A stretch of DNA of 21,451 nt, from the NCBI GenBank assembly GCA_937883885.1, contig CAKZXL010000135.1:1-21451 (forward strand), written 5' to 3'. Positions 1 to 8,587 of the stretch are shown here, one piece after another. Below the pieces are notes generated by a model that did not search any database, was not told the DNA's origin, and saw only the letters and a program-made list of their open reading frames with translations. Position numbers and translations under genes: made by a program. Each line of letters begins with the position of its first letter. Position 1 is the stretch's first letter. Source of the stretch: an uncultured Aquincola sp. GTDB lineage: Bacteria; Pseudomonadota; Gammaproteobacteria; Burkholderiales; Burkholderiaceae.

Positions 1-1581
1 CCGGTGCGACCCGACGAGTACCAGGCCATCAACAACTTCTACACCGCCACGGTGTACGAAAAGGGCGCCGAAGTCGTGCGCATGATGCAGACGCTGGTGG
101 GCCGCGAAGGCTTCGAGCGCGGCATGACGCTGTACTTCCAGCGGCACGACGGCTATGCGGTCACCTGCGACGACTTTGCCCAGGCGATCGCCGATGCCAA
201 CCCCGGCAGCATGCTCAGCAACCGGCTCGACAAGTTCAAGGCCTGGTATGCGCAGGCCGGCACGCCGCAGCTCCAGGCCCGCGGCCACTACAACGCCGAG
301 CAGCGCAGCTACACGCTCACGCTGTCGCAAAGCAGCCAGCCCAGCCCCGGCCAGCCGCACAAGCAGCCTTACGTCATCCCGGTGCTGATGGGCCTGCTGG
401 GCCCCGATGGCCAGGCCCTGCCGGTGCAACTGGAAGGCGAATACCCCAGCAGCGCCACCGAGCGTGTGCTGGTGCTGGACGAGCCCAGCCTGAGCCTGAC
501 CTTCGTCAACGTCGACGTGCCGCCGGTGCCTTCGCTGCTGCGCGGCTTCTCGGCCCCGGTGCGGCTGGACGACGGCCTGTCGAACGCTGAGCTGCTGACC
601 CTGCTCAAGCACGACAGCGACCCCTTCAACCGCTGGGAAGCCGGCCAGCGCCTGGCGCTGTCGGCCATGATGGCGGCCACGCAGTCTGATGCGCCGCCCA
701 GGCTGGACGCGGCCATCGTCGAGGCGCTGCGCAGCGTGCTGCGCGACGACACGCTGGACGCCGCCTTCAAGGAACTGGTGCTGACGTTGCCCAGCGAGCG
801 CTATGTGGCCGAGCAGTTCGAGGTGTCTGACCCGCAGCGCATCCACCTCGTGCACGAAGCCATGCGCGACCAGCTGGCCGCCGAGTTGCACGCCGACTGG
901 CTGTGGGCCTGGGACACCTACCAGGTGACCGAAGGCTACCGCCCCGACGCACACCAAAGCGGCTACCGGGCGCTGGCCAACCGGGCGCTGCAGATGCTGG
1001 TGCGCCATGCGGTGAGCACCGGCGACGAGGTGTGGCAAGGCAAGGCCTATGGCCGCTTCAAGACCGCCGGCAACATGACCGAGCGCCTGGGCGCGCTGCA
1101 GGCACTGGTCGAGTCCCATGCCGAGCTGGCCGACCCGGCGCTGGCGCGTTTCTACGAGATGTTCAAGGGCGAGGCCCTGGTCATCGACAAGTGGTTTGCG
1201 CTGCAGGCTGGTGCACCCGAGCCCATCGGCCCCAACGCGGGGCGTGTGTTCGAGCGCATCCGGGCGCTGATGAAGCACCCGGACTTCTCGCTGAAGAACC
1301 CCAACCGCGCGCGCAGCCTCATCTTCACGCTGATGTCGGCCAACCCCGCCGCCTTCCACCGGGCCGATGCGGCCGGCTACGCCCTGTGGGAATCGCTGGT
1401 GACCGACATCGACGCCGCCAACCCGCAACTGGCGTCACGCCTGGCACGGATGATGGAACGCTGGCGTCGCCTGGCCGAGCCCTGGCAGAGCGCCGCCCGC
1501 GACGCCCTGGCCCGCGTGGCAGCCCAACCCCACCTGAGCGATGACACCCGAGAGGTCGTGTCGCGCGCACTTGAAAGCTAA
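1..1581 (+). CDS. pepN: Aminopeptidase N, C-terminal part (5' end outside window)
   Basis: Partial M1-family zinc aminopeptidase, which releases N-terminal residues from peptides in the cytoplasm. The frame is open from the first base, so the gene starts upstream and the catalytic HEXXH region is not in the window. The visible protein begins just C-terminal to the zinc site, with [20 protein letters not shown] followed by AEVVRM. This is the characteristic PepN stretch containing the Tyr that stabilises the transition state. The beta-sandwich and long all-helical C-terminal domain typical of the E. coli-type enzyme follow. The stop codon at 1579-1581 is two bases before the fbp start, so the two genes are probably co-transcribed. 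No disruption is visible. Confidence 0.95.
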   Translation, partial: PVRPDEYQAINNFYTATVYEKGAEVVRMMQTLVGREGFERGMTLYFQRHDGYAVTCDDFAQAIADANPGSMLSNRLDKFKAWYAQAGTPQLQARGHYNAEQRSYTLTLSQSSQPSPGQPHKQPYVIPVLMGLLGPDGQALPVQLEGEYPSSATERVLVLDEPSLSLTFVNVDVPPVPSLLRGFSAPVRLDDGLSNAELLTLLKHDSDPFNRWEAGQRLALSAMMAATQSDAPPRLDAAIVEALRSVLRDDTLDAAFKELVLTLPSERYVAEQFEVSDPQRIHLVHEAMRDQLAAELHADWLWAWDTYQVTEGYRPDAHQSGYRALANRALQMLVRHAVSTGDEVWQGKAYGRFKTAGNMTERLGALQALVESHAELADPALARFYEMFKGEALVIDKWFALQAGAPEPIGPNAGRVFERIRALMKHPDFSLKNPNRARSLIFTLMSANPAAFHRADAAGYALWESLVTDIDAANPQLASRLARMMERWRRLAEPWQSAARDALARVAAQPHLSDDTREVVSRALES

Positions 1582-1583
1582 CG

Positions 1584-2594
1584 ATGGAAAAACGCATCAG
1601 CCTGACGCAGTACCTGGTCGAGCAGCAACGCAAGCACGGCCACATCCCGGGGCAGCTGCGGCTGCTGCTGGAAGTGGTGGCCCGCGCCTGCAAGCGCATC
1701 GCCATCTCGGTGAACAAGGGCGCCCTGGGCGAAGTGCTGGGCAGCGCCGGCAGCGAGAACGTGCAGGGCGAGGTTCAGAAGAAGCTGGACATCATCGCCA
1801 ACGAAGTGCTGATCGAGGCCAACGAATGGGGCGGCGCGCTGGCGGCCATGGCCAGCGAGGAGATGGACTCCATCCACGTGGTGCCCAACCGCTACCCGCA
1901 GGGCGAATACCTGCTGCTGTTCGACCCGCTCGACGGCTCCAGCAACATCGACGTTAACGTCAGCATCGGCACCATCTTCTCGGTGCTGCGCAAGCTGGGC
2001 GACCATGAAAGCGTGACCGAGCGCGACTTCATGCAGCCCGGCACCCGCCAGGCCGCCGCCGGCTACTGCGTGTATGGCCCGCAGACCACGCTGGTGCTGA
2101 CCGTGGGCGACGGCGTGGCCATGTTCACGCTGGACCGCGAGCAAGGCTCCTGGGTGCTGACGGCCGAGAACGTGCGCATCCCGGAAGACACCAAGGAATT
2201 CGCGATCAACATGAGCAACAAGCGCCACTGGGACGCCCCGGTGACGCGCTACATCGACGAATGCCTGGCCGGCACCGAAGGCCCGCGCGGCAAGGACTTC
2301 AACATGCGCTGGATCGCCAGCATGGTGGCCGACGTGCATCGCATCCTCAGCCGCGGCGGCGTTTTCCTCTACCCCTGGGACAAGCGCGAGCCCGACAAGC
2401 CCGGCAAGCTGCGCCTGATGTACGAGGCCAACCCGATGGCCTTCCTGGTGGAACAGGCCGGCGGCGCCGCCACCAACGGCCGCGAGCGCATCCTCGACCT
2501 GCAACCGGGCAAGCTGCACGAGCGGGTGAGCGTAGTGCTGGGTTCGAAGAACGAAGTCGAGCGCGTCACCGCCTACCACCACGAGGGGCGCTGA
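1584..2594 (+). CDS. fbp: Class 1 fructose-1,6-bisphosphatase
   Basis: A cytoplasmic Mg-dependent phosphatase that converts fructose-1,6-bisphosphate to fructose-6-phosphate in gluconeogenesis and, in autotrophs, the Calvin cycle. The protein is 336 aa, full length for class 1. The metal-binding signature [10 protein letters not shown] lies at residues 114-123, preceded by the acidic pair Glu92-Glu93. The C-terminal substrate-binding part includes [20 protein letters not shown]. The ATG follows the pepN stop by two bases, and translation is probably coupled. No Calvin-cycle genes are adjacent, so a housekeeping gluconeogenic role is the default. Confidence 0.96.
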   Translation: MEKRISLTQYLVEQQRKHGHIPGQLRLLLEVVARACKRIAISVNKGALGEVLGSAGSENVQGEVQKKLDIIANEVLIEANEWGGALAAMASEEMDSIHVVPNRYPQGEYLLLFDPLDGSSNIDVNVSIGTIFSVLRKLGDHESVTERDFMQPGTRQAAAGYCVYGPQTTLVLTVGDGVAMFTLDREQGSWVLTAENVRIPEDTKEFAINMSNKRHWDAPVTRYIDECLAGTEGPRGKDFNMRWIASMVADVHRILSRGGVFLYPWDKREPDKPGKLRLMYEANPMAFLVEQAGGAATNGRERILDLQPGKLHERVSVVLGSKNEVERVTAYHHEGR

Positions 2595-2599
2595 AACTG

Positions 2600-2627
2600 T
2601 TGCAGCAGCTGGTTTCTAGGCTATACT
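2600..2627 (+). promoter_or_regulatory. Sigma-70-type promoter of tRNA-Thr
   Basis: A -35-like TTGCAG (2600-2605) and a -10 TATACT (2622-2627) are separated by 16 bp. They lie immediately upstream of the tRNA at 2638, which fits a start a few bases before the mature 5' end. Seen by inspection only. Confidence 0.6.
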
Positions 2628-2637
2628 CGCGGGCTAC

Positions 2638-2713
2638 GCCGGTGTAGCTCAGTTGGTAGAGCAGCGCATTCGTAATGCGAAGGTCGGGAGTTCGACTCTC
2701 TTCACCGGCACCA
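2638..2713 (+). tRNA. tRNA-Thr (anticodon CGT)
   Basis: A 76-nt cloverleaf with encoded CCA. The acceptor GCCGGTG pairs with CACCGGC. The D arm is GCTC/GAGC. The anticodon loop TTCGTAA gives anticodon CGT, reading ACG. The T loop is TTCGACT. The anticodon arm resembles E. coli tRNA-Thr(CGU), including a G27-A43 mismatch. It has its own promoter and terminator and is a single-gene unit. No integrated element is attached to this tRNA. Confidence 0.96.
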
Positions 2714-2718
2714 AAACA

Positions 2719-2746
2719 AAAAGCCGCTCCCTGGAGCGGCTTTTTT
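2719..2746 (+). terminator. Rho-independent terminator of tRNA-Thr
   Basis: The stem GCCGCTC/GAGCGGC has loop CCTG and is extended by AAAA/TTTT. It is followed by a six-T run and starts a few bases after the tRNA CCA end. Confidence 0.85.
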
Positions 2747-2854
2747 CTTGGGCGCTTTTTCGGCCGACTACAACATCGAAGCTGTCGGCCAGCTGTCTGC
2801 CCCGCATGCCCTCACGGCCTCTGTTAGCCCCGGCTTCCCTCCGCGCGAGCAAAA

Positions 2855-2867
2855 GCGAATAATTCGC
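2855..2867. promoter_or_regulatory. Fur-like palindrome upstream of feoA
   Basis: A perfect 6-1-6 palindrome, GCGAAT-A-ATTCGC, sits 22 bp before the feoA start in an otherwise GC-rich leader. It shares the AAT-A-ATT core and spacing of 7-1-7 Fur boxes but differs at the TGATAAT/GCGAAT positions. The Fur assignment is inferred from position and downstream genes. Confidence 0.4.
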
Positions 2868-2889
2868 ATTTGAGCTGTTGATCCCCTCG

Positions 2890-3132
2890 ATGCGACTTCC
2901 TGCCCTGCCTGCCGGCGCCCACGCCACCGTCGTTCGCCTGGCGGCCGCCTCTCCCGAGATCGGCGAGGCCACGCTGCGCCGCCTGGGCGAGCTGGGCTTT
3001 CTGCCCGGCGAGCCCCTTCAGCTGCTGCGCCGTGGCCCTGGCGGGCGTGAACCGCTGGCGGTGTGCATCGGCGACACCTTGATCGCGCTGCGCCTGGCCG
3101 AAGCCGCCTGCGTGGAAGTGACCACCGCATGA
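2890..3132 (+). CDS. feoA: Ferrous iron transport protein A
   Basis: An 80-aa SH3-like cytosolic partner of FeoB, thought to modulate FeoB GTPase or channel activity in Fe(II) uptake. The sequence fits the family: ATVVRLAA, then ATLRRLGELGFLPGEPLQLL, then GDTLIALRLAEAACVEV near the C-terminus. The ATG at 2890 is chosen over an upstream in-frame TTG at 2878. The stop overlaps the feoB start as ATGA, so translation is probably coupled. Confidence 0.92.
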   Translation: MRLPALPAGAHATVVRLAAASPEIGEATLRRLGELGFLPGEPLQLLRRGPGGREPLAVCIGDTLIALRLAEAACVEVTTA

Positions 3133-5009
3133 GCTCGCAGCGAGCCGCCGCCCTGCCCCGCCTGGCCCTGGTGGGCAACCCCAACTGCGGCAAGACCGCC
3201 CTCTTCAACCTGCTGACCGGCGCCCGGCAGAAGGTGGCCAACTACGCCGGCGTGACGGTGGAGCGCAAGGCCGGCCTGGCCACGTTGCCCGACGGCCGGC
3301 CGGTGCAGGTGGTGGATCTGCCCGGCACCTACAGCCTGACCCCCGCCACGCCCGACGAACAGGTGACGCTGGACGTGATCGAAGGCCGCCGTGCCGACGA
3401 GCCGCTGCCCGACCTGATCGTGGCGGTGGTTGACGCCACCAACCTGCGCATGAACCTGCGGCTGGTGCTGGAGCTGCAGCGCCGCGGTCGGCCGCTGCTG
3501 GTGGCCTTGAACATGGCCGACGTGGCACGGGCGCAAGGCCTGGCCATCGACGTGGCGGCGCTGGCGGCCGAATTGGGCTGCCCCGTGGTCGAAACCGTGG
3601 CCATCCGGCGCGAGGGCCATGCCCAACTCCTGGCCCAACTGGGCAGCGCGCTGGCCTCGCCGGCTTCGCTGCCGGCGGCCCGCCCCCGCGAAAGCGAAGA
3701 CGACAGCCCGGCCGCGCTGCAACGTGAGGTGCGGCGGATCCTGTCGATAGCCGCGCCGGCGGCGCCGCGCAACCCGCGCTTCCAGCTCGGCATCGACGCG
3801 GTGGTGATGCACCCGGTGGCCGGCCTGGCCCTGCTGGCGCTGCTGCTGTTCCTGATGTTCCAGGCCGTGTTCAGCTGGGCGGCGGTGCCGATGGACGCGA
3901 TCAAGGCCGCGCTGGCCTGGGCGTCCGACGGCGTCAATGCGCACATGGCCGAAGGGCCGCTGCGCAGCCTGCTGGTCGATGGCGTGATCGCGGGCGTGGG
4001 CAGCGTGCTGGTGTTCCTGCCGCAGATCCTGATCCTGTTCGGCTTCATCCTGCTGCTGGAAGACTCGGGCTACCTGCCGCGGGCCGCCTTCCTGCTGGAC
4101 ACGCTGATGGGTCGCGTCGGCCTGTCGGGCCGCGCCTTCATCCCGCTGCTGTCCAGCTTTGCCTGCGCGGTGCCGGGCGTGATGGCCACGCGCACCATCG
4201 CCAGCTGGAAAGACCGGCTGGCCACCATCATGATCGCGCCGCTGATGACCTGCTCGGCGCGGCTGCCGGTGTATGCGCTGCTGATCGGCGCCTTCATCCC
4301 CGCGCGCACAGTCGGCCCCTTCGACCTGCGCGGGCTGGTGCTGTTTGCGCTGTACGTGGCCGGGGTGCTGTCGGCGCTGGCGGTGGCCTGGGTGTTCAAG
4401 CGGCTGTGGATGAAAAGCGGCTACCAGCCGCTGATGCTGGAGCTGCCACCCTACCGCGTGCCCAGCCTGCGCAACTTCGCGCTCGGCCTGTGGGAGCGGG
4501 CGCGCATCTTCCTGCGGCGGGTGGGCACCATCATCTTCTCGCTGACGATCGTGCTGTGGTTCCTGTCCAGCTGGCCGGCGCCGCCGGCCGGTGCCACGGC
4601 CGCGCCCATCCAGTACAGCGCGGCGGGCCGCATCGGCGCGGCGCTGGAAACGGTGTTTGCGCCCATCGGCTTCAACTGGCAGATCTCCATCGCGCTGGTG
4701 CCCGGCATGGCCGCGCGTGAAGTGGCGGTGGGCGCGCTGGGCACCGTCTACGCGCTGTCGGATGCGGGCGGGGAAGACGTGGCCGATGCCTTGACGCCGG
4801 TGCTGGCCTCGCAATGGTCGCTGGCCACCGCGCTGTCGCTGCTGGCGTGGTTCGTGTTTGCGCCGCAGTGCCTGTCCACGCTGGCGGTGGTGCGCCGCGA
4901 GACCAACAGCTGGCGCTATCCCGCGTTGATGGCGGGCTACCTCTTCGGCCTGGCCTATGTCGCGGCCTTTGCCACCTACCACGTCGCCGTCGCCCTGGGC
5001 GCCGGCTGA
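3129..5009 (+). CDS. feoB: Ferrous iron transport protein B (GTPase/permease)
   Basis: A 626-aa inner-membrane Fe(II) transporter with an N-terminal G-protein domain. G1 GNPNCGKT is at residues 16-23, G3 DLPG at 63-66 and G4 NMAD at 128-131. Multi-helix Gate domains follow from about residue 230, with the conserved stretch FIPLLSSFACAVPGVMATRT. It is somewhat shorter than the roughly 770-aa E. coli FeoB, mainly in the linker and C-terminal region, as is common in betaproteobacteria. The ATG at 3129 overlaps the feoA stop. A longer in-frame start at 3063 lies inside feoA and is less likely. All key motifs are intact. Confidence 0.95.
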   Translation: MSSQRAAALPRLALVGNPNCGKTALFNLLTGARQKVANYAGVTVERKAGLATLPDGRPVQVVDLPGTYSLTPATPDEQVTLDVIEGRRADEPLPDLIVAVVDATNLRMNLRLVLELQRRGRPLLVALNMADVARAQGLAIDVAALAAELGCPVVETVAIRREGHAQLLAQLGSALASPASLPAARPRESEDDSPAALQREVRRILSIAAPAAPRNPRFQLGIDAVVMHPVAGLALLALLLFLMFQAVFSWAAVPMDAIKAALAWASDGVNAHMAEGPLRSLLVDGVIAGVGSVLVFLPQILILFGFILLLEDSGYLPRAAFLLDTLMGRVGLSGRAFIPLLSSFACAVPGVMATRTIASWKDRLATIMIAPLMTCSARLPVYALLIGAFIPARTVGPFDLRGLVLFALYVAGVLSALAVAWVFKRLWMKSGYQPLMLELPPYRVPSLRNFALGLWERARIFLRRVGTIIFSLTIVLWFLSSWPAPPAGATAAPIQYSAAGRIGAALETVFAPIGFNWQISIALVPGMAAREVAVGALGTVYALSDAGGEDVADALTPVLASQWSLATALSLLAWFVFAPQCLSTLAVVRRETNSWRYPALMAGYLFGLAYVAAFATYHVAVALGAG

Positions 5010-5026
5010 CCCGGAGCACGCCCGTG

Positions 5027-5314
5027 ATGCCCGACCTTCAGCAAGCCGCGGTGGCGGCCATCGTGGCGCCCAGCGCCGTGTATGCAACCTGGTCGCTGCT
5101 GCCTGCCGCGCTGCGCCGCGCCCTCGCCCGCCGGCTGCTGCGCGCCCCGTTGCCGGCGCCGCTGGCCAGGCCGCTGCAGCGCGCCGCCCGCGGTGGTGGG
5201 GCTTGTGGCTGTGATGGTTGCGATGCGAAGCCGGCCAATGGCCAGGGCCAGCGCAGCGCCGCAGCAGCCCCGGTGGTGGCGCCCATCCGCCTGCACCGGC
5301 CGCCGCGCCGCTGA
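5027..5314 (+). CDS. Small Cys-rich membrane-anchored protein of the feo operon (DUF6587/FeoC-position)
   Basis: A 95-aa protein starting 17 bp after feoB (ATG at 5027, alternative GTG at 5024). One hydrophobic N-terminal segment (about residues 5-25) is followed by a basic, Arg/Ala-rich stretch and a short Cys cluster, ACGCDGC, near residue 67. A low-complexity tail follows. Small Cys-motif membrane proteins often occupy this third feo position in beta- and gammaproteobacteria, and I recall the DUF6587 label for them. It is not the winged-helix FeoC of E. coli. A role in FeoB assembly or iron/redox sensing is inferred from context only. Confidence 0.7.
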   Translation: MPDLQQAAVAAIVAPSAVYATWSLLPAALRRALARRLLRAPLPAPLARPLQRAARGGGACGCDGCDAKPANGQGQRSAAAAPVVAPIRLHRPPRR

Positions 5315-5352
5315 CAACGCGGCGAAACCCGAAACGCAACCGCCCAAAGGAA

Positions 5353-5391
5353 AAGGGCCGGTTCCTTGTGAGAACCGGCCCTTCGCTTTTT
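5353..5391. terminator. Chromosomal bidirectional terminator (feo operon / original tRNA-Pro)
   Basis: A perfect 12-bp stem AAGGGCCGGTTC/GAACCGGCCCTT has loop CTTGTGA. On the plus strand it is followed by CGCTTTTT and ends the feo operon. On the minus strand it is followed by TTTCCTTT and would have ended the tRNA-Pro transcript before the element inserted. Its loop and flanks resemble the element's terminator at 20156-20188. Confidence 0.85.
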
Positions 5392-5442
5392 CAATGGTCG
5401 GGGCGGCGGGATTCGAACTCGCGACCCCTTGCACCCCATGCA
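5389..5442 (-). repeat. Left attachment site: 54-bp direct repeat with displaced tRNA-Pro 3' fragment
   Basis: A perfect 54-bp copy of 20191-20244. It contains the last 48 nt of tRNA-Pro, including the encoded CCA, at 5395-5442 on the minus strand: anticodon loop, variable region, T arm and 3' acceptor strand. Homology stops at 5442/5443, within the anticodon arm. The 5' half of the tRNA is missing, so this is the remnant displaced by integration. Confidence 0.93.
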
Positions 5443-5579
5443 CTTATCCATAGCAGCGAGTTTCAGCGCCTTGCGTGATCTTGCATAGTCTTCGCGCTTT
5501 TTTTGTAGCTCCGACAGGCACTTAGGTGGATGTCTGGACGCTCGATAGCCACCAATAGCCGCCCATGCAACTTGTTCTT

Positions 5580-5600
5580 GGTTTACCCTTCGGTTTACCC
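5580..5600 (+). repeat. Putative integrase arm-type sites, left end
   Basis: Two direct copies of GGTTTACCC at 5580-5588 and 5592-5600 lie between the attachment repeat and the integrase start. The same sequence occurs in the same orientation inside the right end. Tyrosine integrases with an N-terminal arm-binding domain typically bind short direct repeats of this kind on both sides of the core. Confidence 0.5.
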
Positions 5601-5616
5601 CACAACCCTAAGAGTC

Positions 5617-7104
5617 ATGACGCGCTACCCGAAGTCCGGCAAAGGAAGCCGATGGACCATCGTGGAGTTGAAGGCCATCCCGGTGGCGTGGAGAGGAGAC
5701 ACGCTGGGAGACGGCGACGGCCTGTTCGGCGAAGTGCGGACCAGCAGCGATGGCGCGATCTCCGTGCGCTGGAAGAGCGCCTTCAAGTGGGAGGGGAAGC
5801 TCGCCTGGCATCAGTGCGGCACCTGGCCCCATGTCTCCCTTGCGGAGGTACGCGCTGCCCGGGACGCCGCCCGCGAGGCTATTCGCCGGGGGGTGAACCC
5901 CAACGACCTCAAGCATTCGGCTCGCATCGAAGCACAGGCCAAGGTCGCGGCTGTCATTCAGGAGGCCGAGCGGGCGCGAAAGGCAAACGCCACCTTCGGA
6001 GAGATGTTTGCGGCATGGCTGGCTGAGGGGGTGACCCGGGCTGACGGCAATGCGGAGCTGCAGCGCAGCTTCGAGAAGGACGTACTGCCCTCCCTTGCGT
6101 CGCGGCCCGTCCGAGAGGTGACGGAAGCCGACCTTCGCTCTGTCCTCAGGGCCGTGGGTCAGGGTCGCCAGCGTGGTCGCAGCGCGGAGCGCATGCTGTC
6201 CGACATGAGGCAGCTCTTCCGGTGGGCGATTCTGAGGCAGCCATGGCGAGCCTTGCTCGTCGAAGGGAACATCGCTGATCTCATCGAGCTGAAGCAAGTC
6301 ACGCCCGCCGGGTACTCCCCGAGCCTACGCCAGCGGGTGTTGACCGCCCAGGAGATTCGCGAACTGCGCGATGTGTTCGAGCGCCTCAGGTCGGCCTATG
6401 AGGAAAGCGAAGACCGACGCTCGGCCGACCGTCCCATGAAGCGCGAGACTGAGCTGGCGCTGTGGCTGTGCCTGTCAACGGCGTGCCGCATCGGCGAGCT
6501 TCTGAAGGCACGGTGGGAAGACGTGGACCTCGCGACTGGCGAGTGGGTTGTGCCCAAGGAGAACACGAAGACCAATGTTGAGTGGAGGGTGTACCTCTCC
6601 TCGTTCGCCCTCGCCAAGTTTCAGGAGCTGCGTCTTCTGACCCAGGGCTCGCCGTGGTGCTTCCCGGCCCGCCCCGAGCGGAGCACGGGAAAAGGAGGCG
6701 CCTCAGCTCATGGGCACGTTGACGTGAAGACCGTCAGCAAGCAGATCGGCGACCGGCAGATGATGTTCAAGGACCGCAAGCCGCTCAAGAACCGCCGCAA
6801 CGACAACAGCCTCGTGCTCGCCGGAGGAGCGAACGGTGCGTGGACTCCCCACGACCTCCGCCGCACGGCGGCCACCATGATGCAGCAGCTCGGCGTCCTC
6901 CCCGACGTGATCGACCGGTGCCAGAACCATGTGCTGGCCGGCAGCAAGGTGCGCCGGCACTACCTGCACCACGACTATGCCGAGGAGAAGCGCGCTGCGT
7001 GGAGCAAGCTGGGGCAACGGTTGCAAGAGATCATCGGTGAGCCACCCGCCGCTCACGACACGCCTGAACTTCAGACCGGCGTGACCGCGGACGTGCGCGC
7101 CTGA
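5617..7104 (+). CDS. int: Tyrosine-type integrase of the element (Arm-DNA-binding, P4/tRNA-site type)
   Basis: A 495-aa site-specific recombinase expected to integrate and excise the element at tRNA-Pro. The N-terminal domain resembles the DUF4102/Arm-DNA-bind family (DGDGLFGEV, then a GTWPHVSLAEVRAARDAARE stretch). A SAM-like core-binding domain and the catalytic domain follow. Catalytic residues visible are Arg in CRIGELL (codon 6487-6489), His-x-x-Arg in HDLRR (6850-6861) and the Tyr nucleophile in RRHYLHH (6961-6963). The start is placed at ATG 5617. The frame is open back to 5530, but that extension only translates the arm-repeat DNA. The gene is adjacent to the displaced tRNA fragment and transcribed away from it. 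Confidence 0.93.
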   Translation: MTRYPKSGKGSRWTIVELKAIPVAWRGDTLGDGDGLFGEVRTSSDGAISVRWKSAFKWEGKLAWHQCGTWPHVSLAEVRAARDAAREAIRRGVNPNDLKHSARIEAQAKVAAVIQEAERARKANATFGEMFAAWLAEGVTRADGNAELQRSFEKDVLPSLASRPVREVTEADLRSVLRAVGQGRQRGRSAERMLSDMRQLFRWAILRQPWRALLVEGNIADLIELKQVTPAGYSPSLRQRVLTAQEIRELRDVFERLRSAYEESEDRRSADRPMKRETELALWLCLSTACRIGELLKARWEDVDLATGEWVVPKENTKTNVEWRVYLSSFALAKFQELRLLTQGSPWCFPARPERSTGKGGASAHGHVDVKTVSKQIGDRQMMFKDRKPLKNRRNDNSLVLAGGANGAWTPHDLRRTAATMMQQLGVLPDVIDRCQNHVLAGSKVRRHYLHHDYAEEKRAAWSKLGQRLQEIIGEPPAAHDTPELQTGVTADVRA

Positions 7105-7155
7105 CTGCAGGGGCCGCGCCCGTTCGGGGGGCCGCCAACCGGCTCGGCGACACCC

Positions 7156-8493
7156 TCAGTAGCGCTCGCCAAACAGGCCGCTCAGGTCGTCGGTCCAGAA
7201 GGGACTCTGGCGCTTGGGAAAGTAGTACGCCGCACCGCCAGAGCCGATGAAGCTGCCCTCGTCACGCAATGAGGTTGCACTGAAGAAGCACACTCCTATG
7301 ACGTGCGGCCGGTGGTCGGCTGTCAGGAACTCGCTGACACGCTGGGCAAGCGAGGTCGGCTGCTGTTGTGGGTCATGGTCCTGTCGCGCAATCGACTGCA
7401 GCGACCGGTCGTCAAGGCCGTCGAACCCGGCGATCAACAGCGCAGGGCGTGTGCCGGAGAGCTGCCTCCTCGCGGCCTCGCTAAGTGACTTGAACGTTGC
7501 CGTGAGAACTCCATCGTCGCCCGCACCCTGCAAGACGACGATGACCAAGCCACCGCCCTTTCTGCCGATGACCACGGCTTCGCGATTCCGCGTGCGCGTG
7601 ACCTGCTCCACTTTGCTTCGGAAGTCATCCGAAGAGGCGCCCTCCTCAACAACACCACGAAAGATGGTGGCGTCAAACTGCTCGATCCTGATGTCGGTGC
7701 CACAGGGGAGACGATCCGACCGCCCCATGGTGATCTGGCGGCGGATTGCCTGGGCCAGCGCGCGCCGCTCAACGTATGCCTTCGGGAGCCGCTTCGGCAC
7801 GGTGACGACGACGGCTAGGCCAACGAGAAGACTATCGCTGACGCTCTTCAATTCCTTGCGGAGCAGCTCATGCATCTCAAGCGCTTCCTCCCGGTGAATG
7901 GCGCGACCCTTGTCTTGGGAGACTGACTTGCACTCGACCTCCAGCCCGCAAGTACCAAGGCCGTGGATGAGCAGATCGAAGTTGCCAGCGCCAGACATCT
8001 CGGGCCACTCAACAGCGAAGCCGCGTCTGGCGAAATGGGTTGCGGTGCTCAGCTCAAGCCGCAAGGCACGCATCGCGTCAGGGTTGGTCAGCGCGTTGCA
8101 GATGCGCGCGGTGAGGCGCGTGCGTTGGACATCATCCGCCAAGTCCAGCATCGAAAGAGCCTGGGCGGAGAAGCTCATGGCGCCACAAAGTCCAGGCCGG
8201 CTCGCCAGGATGCCAGACGGCATTTGTCCGCCATAGCGCGAGAGCAACTCGCCGCACTCGACGAGGCCGAAGGGAATGGCGTTCTCACGGTGCAGCAAGT
8301 CTTCGAGTAGCGGCTTGGCCTTCACGGCGCCCCTGATCTGCTTAACGCGCTGCTGCCAGTGTCGCGCGCCGATCTCCTCGTCAAAGCGCGCGAGAATGTT
8401 TGGAATCTCTGCGGTCGTCAACTCTGTGAGTATCGTAGGGGCGGGTGAGGGGGTTGCTGTCATGTCTAGTGCTGGCGTCTCCGCAGCGGTCAT
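7156..8493 (-). CDS. PD-(D/E)XK nuclease-like protein, unknown family
   Basis: A 445-aa protein. I do not recognise its family as a whole. The centre fits a PD-(D/E)XK nuclease fold: a helix with Glu147 (RLELSTATHFARRGF), then NFDLLI with Asp173, then LEVECKS with Glu187-x-Lys189. This gives D-x13-E-x-K around predicted strands. The rest shows no repeats or membrane segments. The C-terminal 270 residues may be an additional domain. It lies 94 bp downstream of a membrane-protein gene on the same strand, probably one unit, between the two recombinase genes, which is a typical cargo location. An antiphage role is inferred from fold plus location. An intact stop is shared with no neighbour; an alternative start is Met11 (8463). 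Confidence 0.75.
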   Translation of the reverse strand: MTAAETPALDMTATPSPAPTILTELTTAEIPNILARFDEEIGARHWQQRVKQIRGAVKAKPLLEDLLHRENAIPFGLVECGELLSRYGGQMPSGILASRPGLCGAMSFSAQALSMLDLADDVQRTRLTARICNALTNPDAMRALRLELSTATHFARRGFAVEWPEMSGAGNFDLLIHGLGTCGLEVECKSVSQDKGRAIHREEALEMHELLRKELKSVSDSLLVGLAVVVTVPKRLPKAYVERRALAQAIRRQITMGRSDRLPCGTDIRIEQFDATIFRGVVEEGASSDDFRSKVEQVTRTRNREAVVIGRKGGGLVIVVLQGAGDDGVLTATFKSLSEAARRQLSGTRPALLIAGFDGLDDRSLQSIARQDHDPQQQPTSLAQRVSEFLTADHRPHVIGVCFFSATSLRDEGSFIGSGGAAYYFPKRQSPFWTDDLSGLFGERY

Positions 8494-8587
8494 TGTCTTG
8501 CCCCGCGGCCAGGCGCGACAGGACAGAGACGCGGGGCATAGTTGCCGTTGCTCCGCCAGCGCGACGGCTCAGCGCCAGCGGCGAAGC

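Noticed and set aside
1578..2582. Minus-strand open frame (334 codons) opposite fbp
   Set aside because: fbp is unambiguous. The opposite frame is Val/Ala/His/Gly-rich shadow sequence.
3018..5339. Long minus-strand open frame (773 codons) opposite feoB
   Set aside because: It is antisense to a clear feoB, rich in Arg/Gln/His as expected for a high-GC shadow frame, and has no motifs.
5530..5616. Upstream extension of integrase 1
   Set aside because: The extra 29 codons run through the GGTTTACCC repeats, and the arm-binding domain begins after the ATG at 5617.
7105..7155. Terminator between convergent integrase 1 and the nuclease-like gene
   Set aside because: The stretch is GC-rich, but I found no clear stem followed by a T-run.
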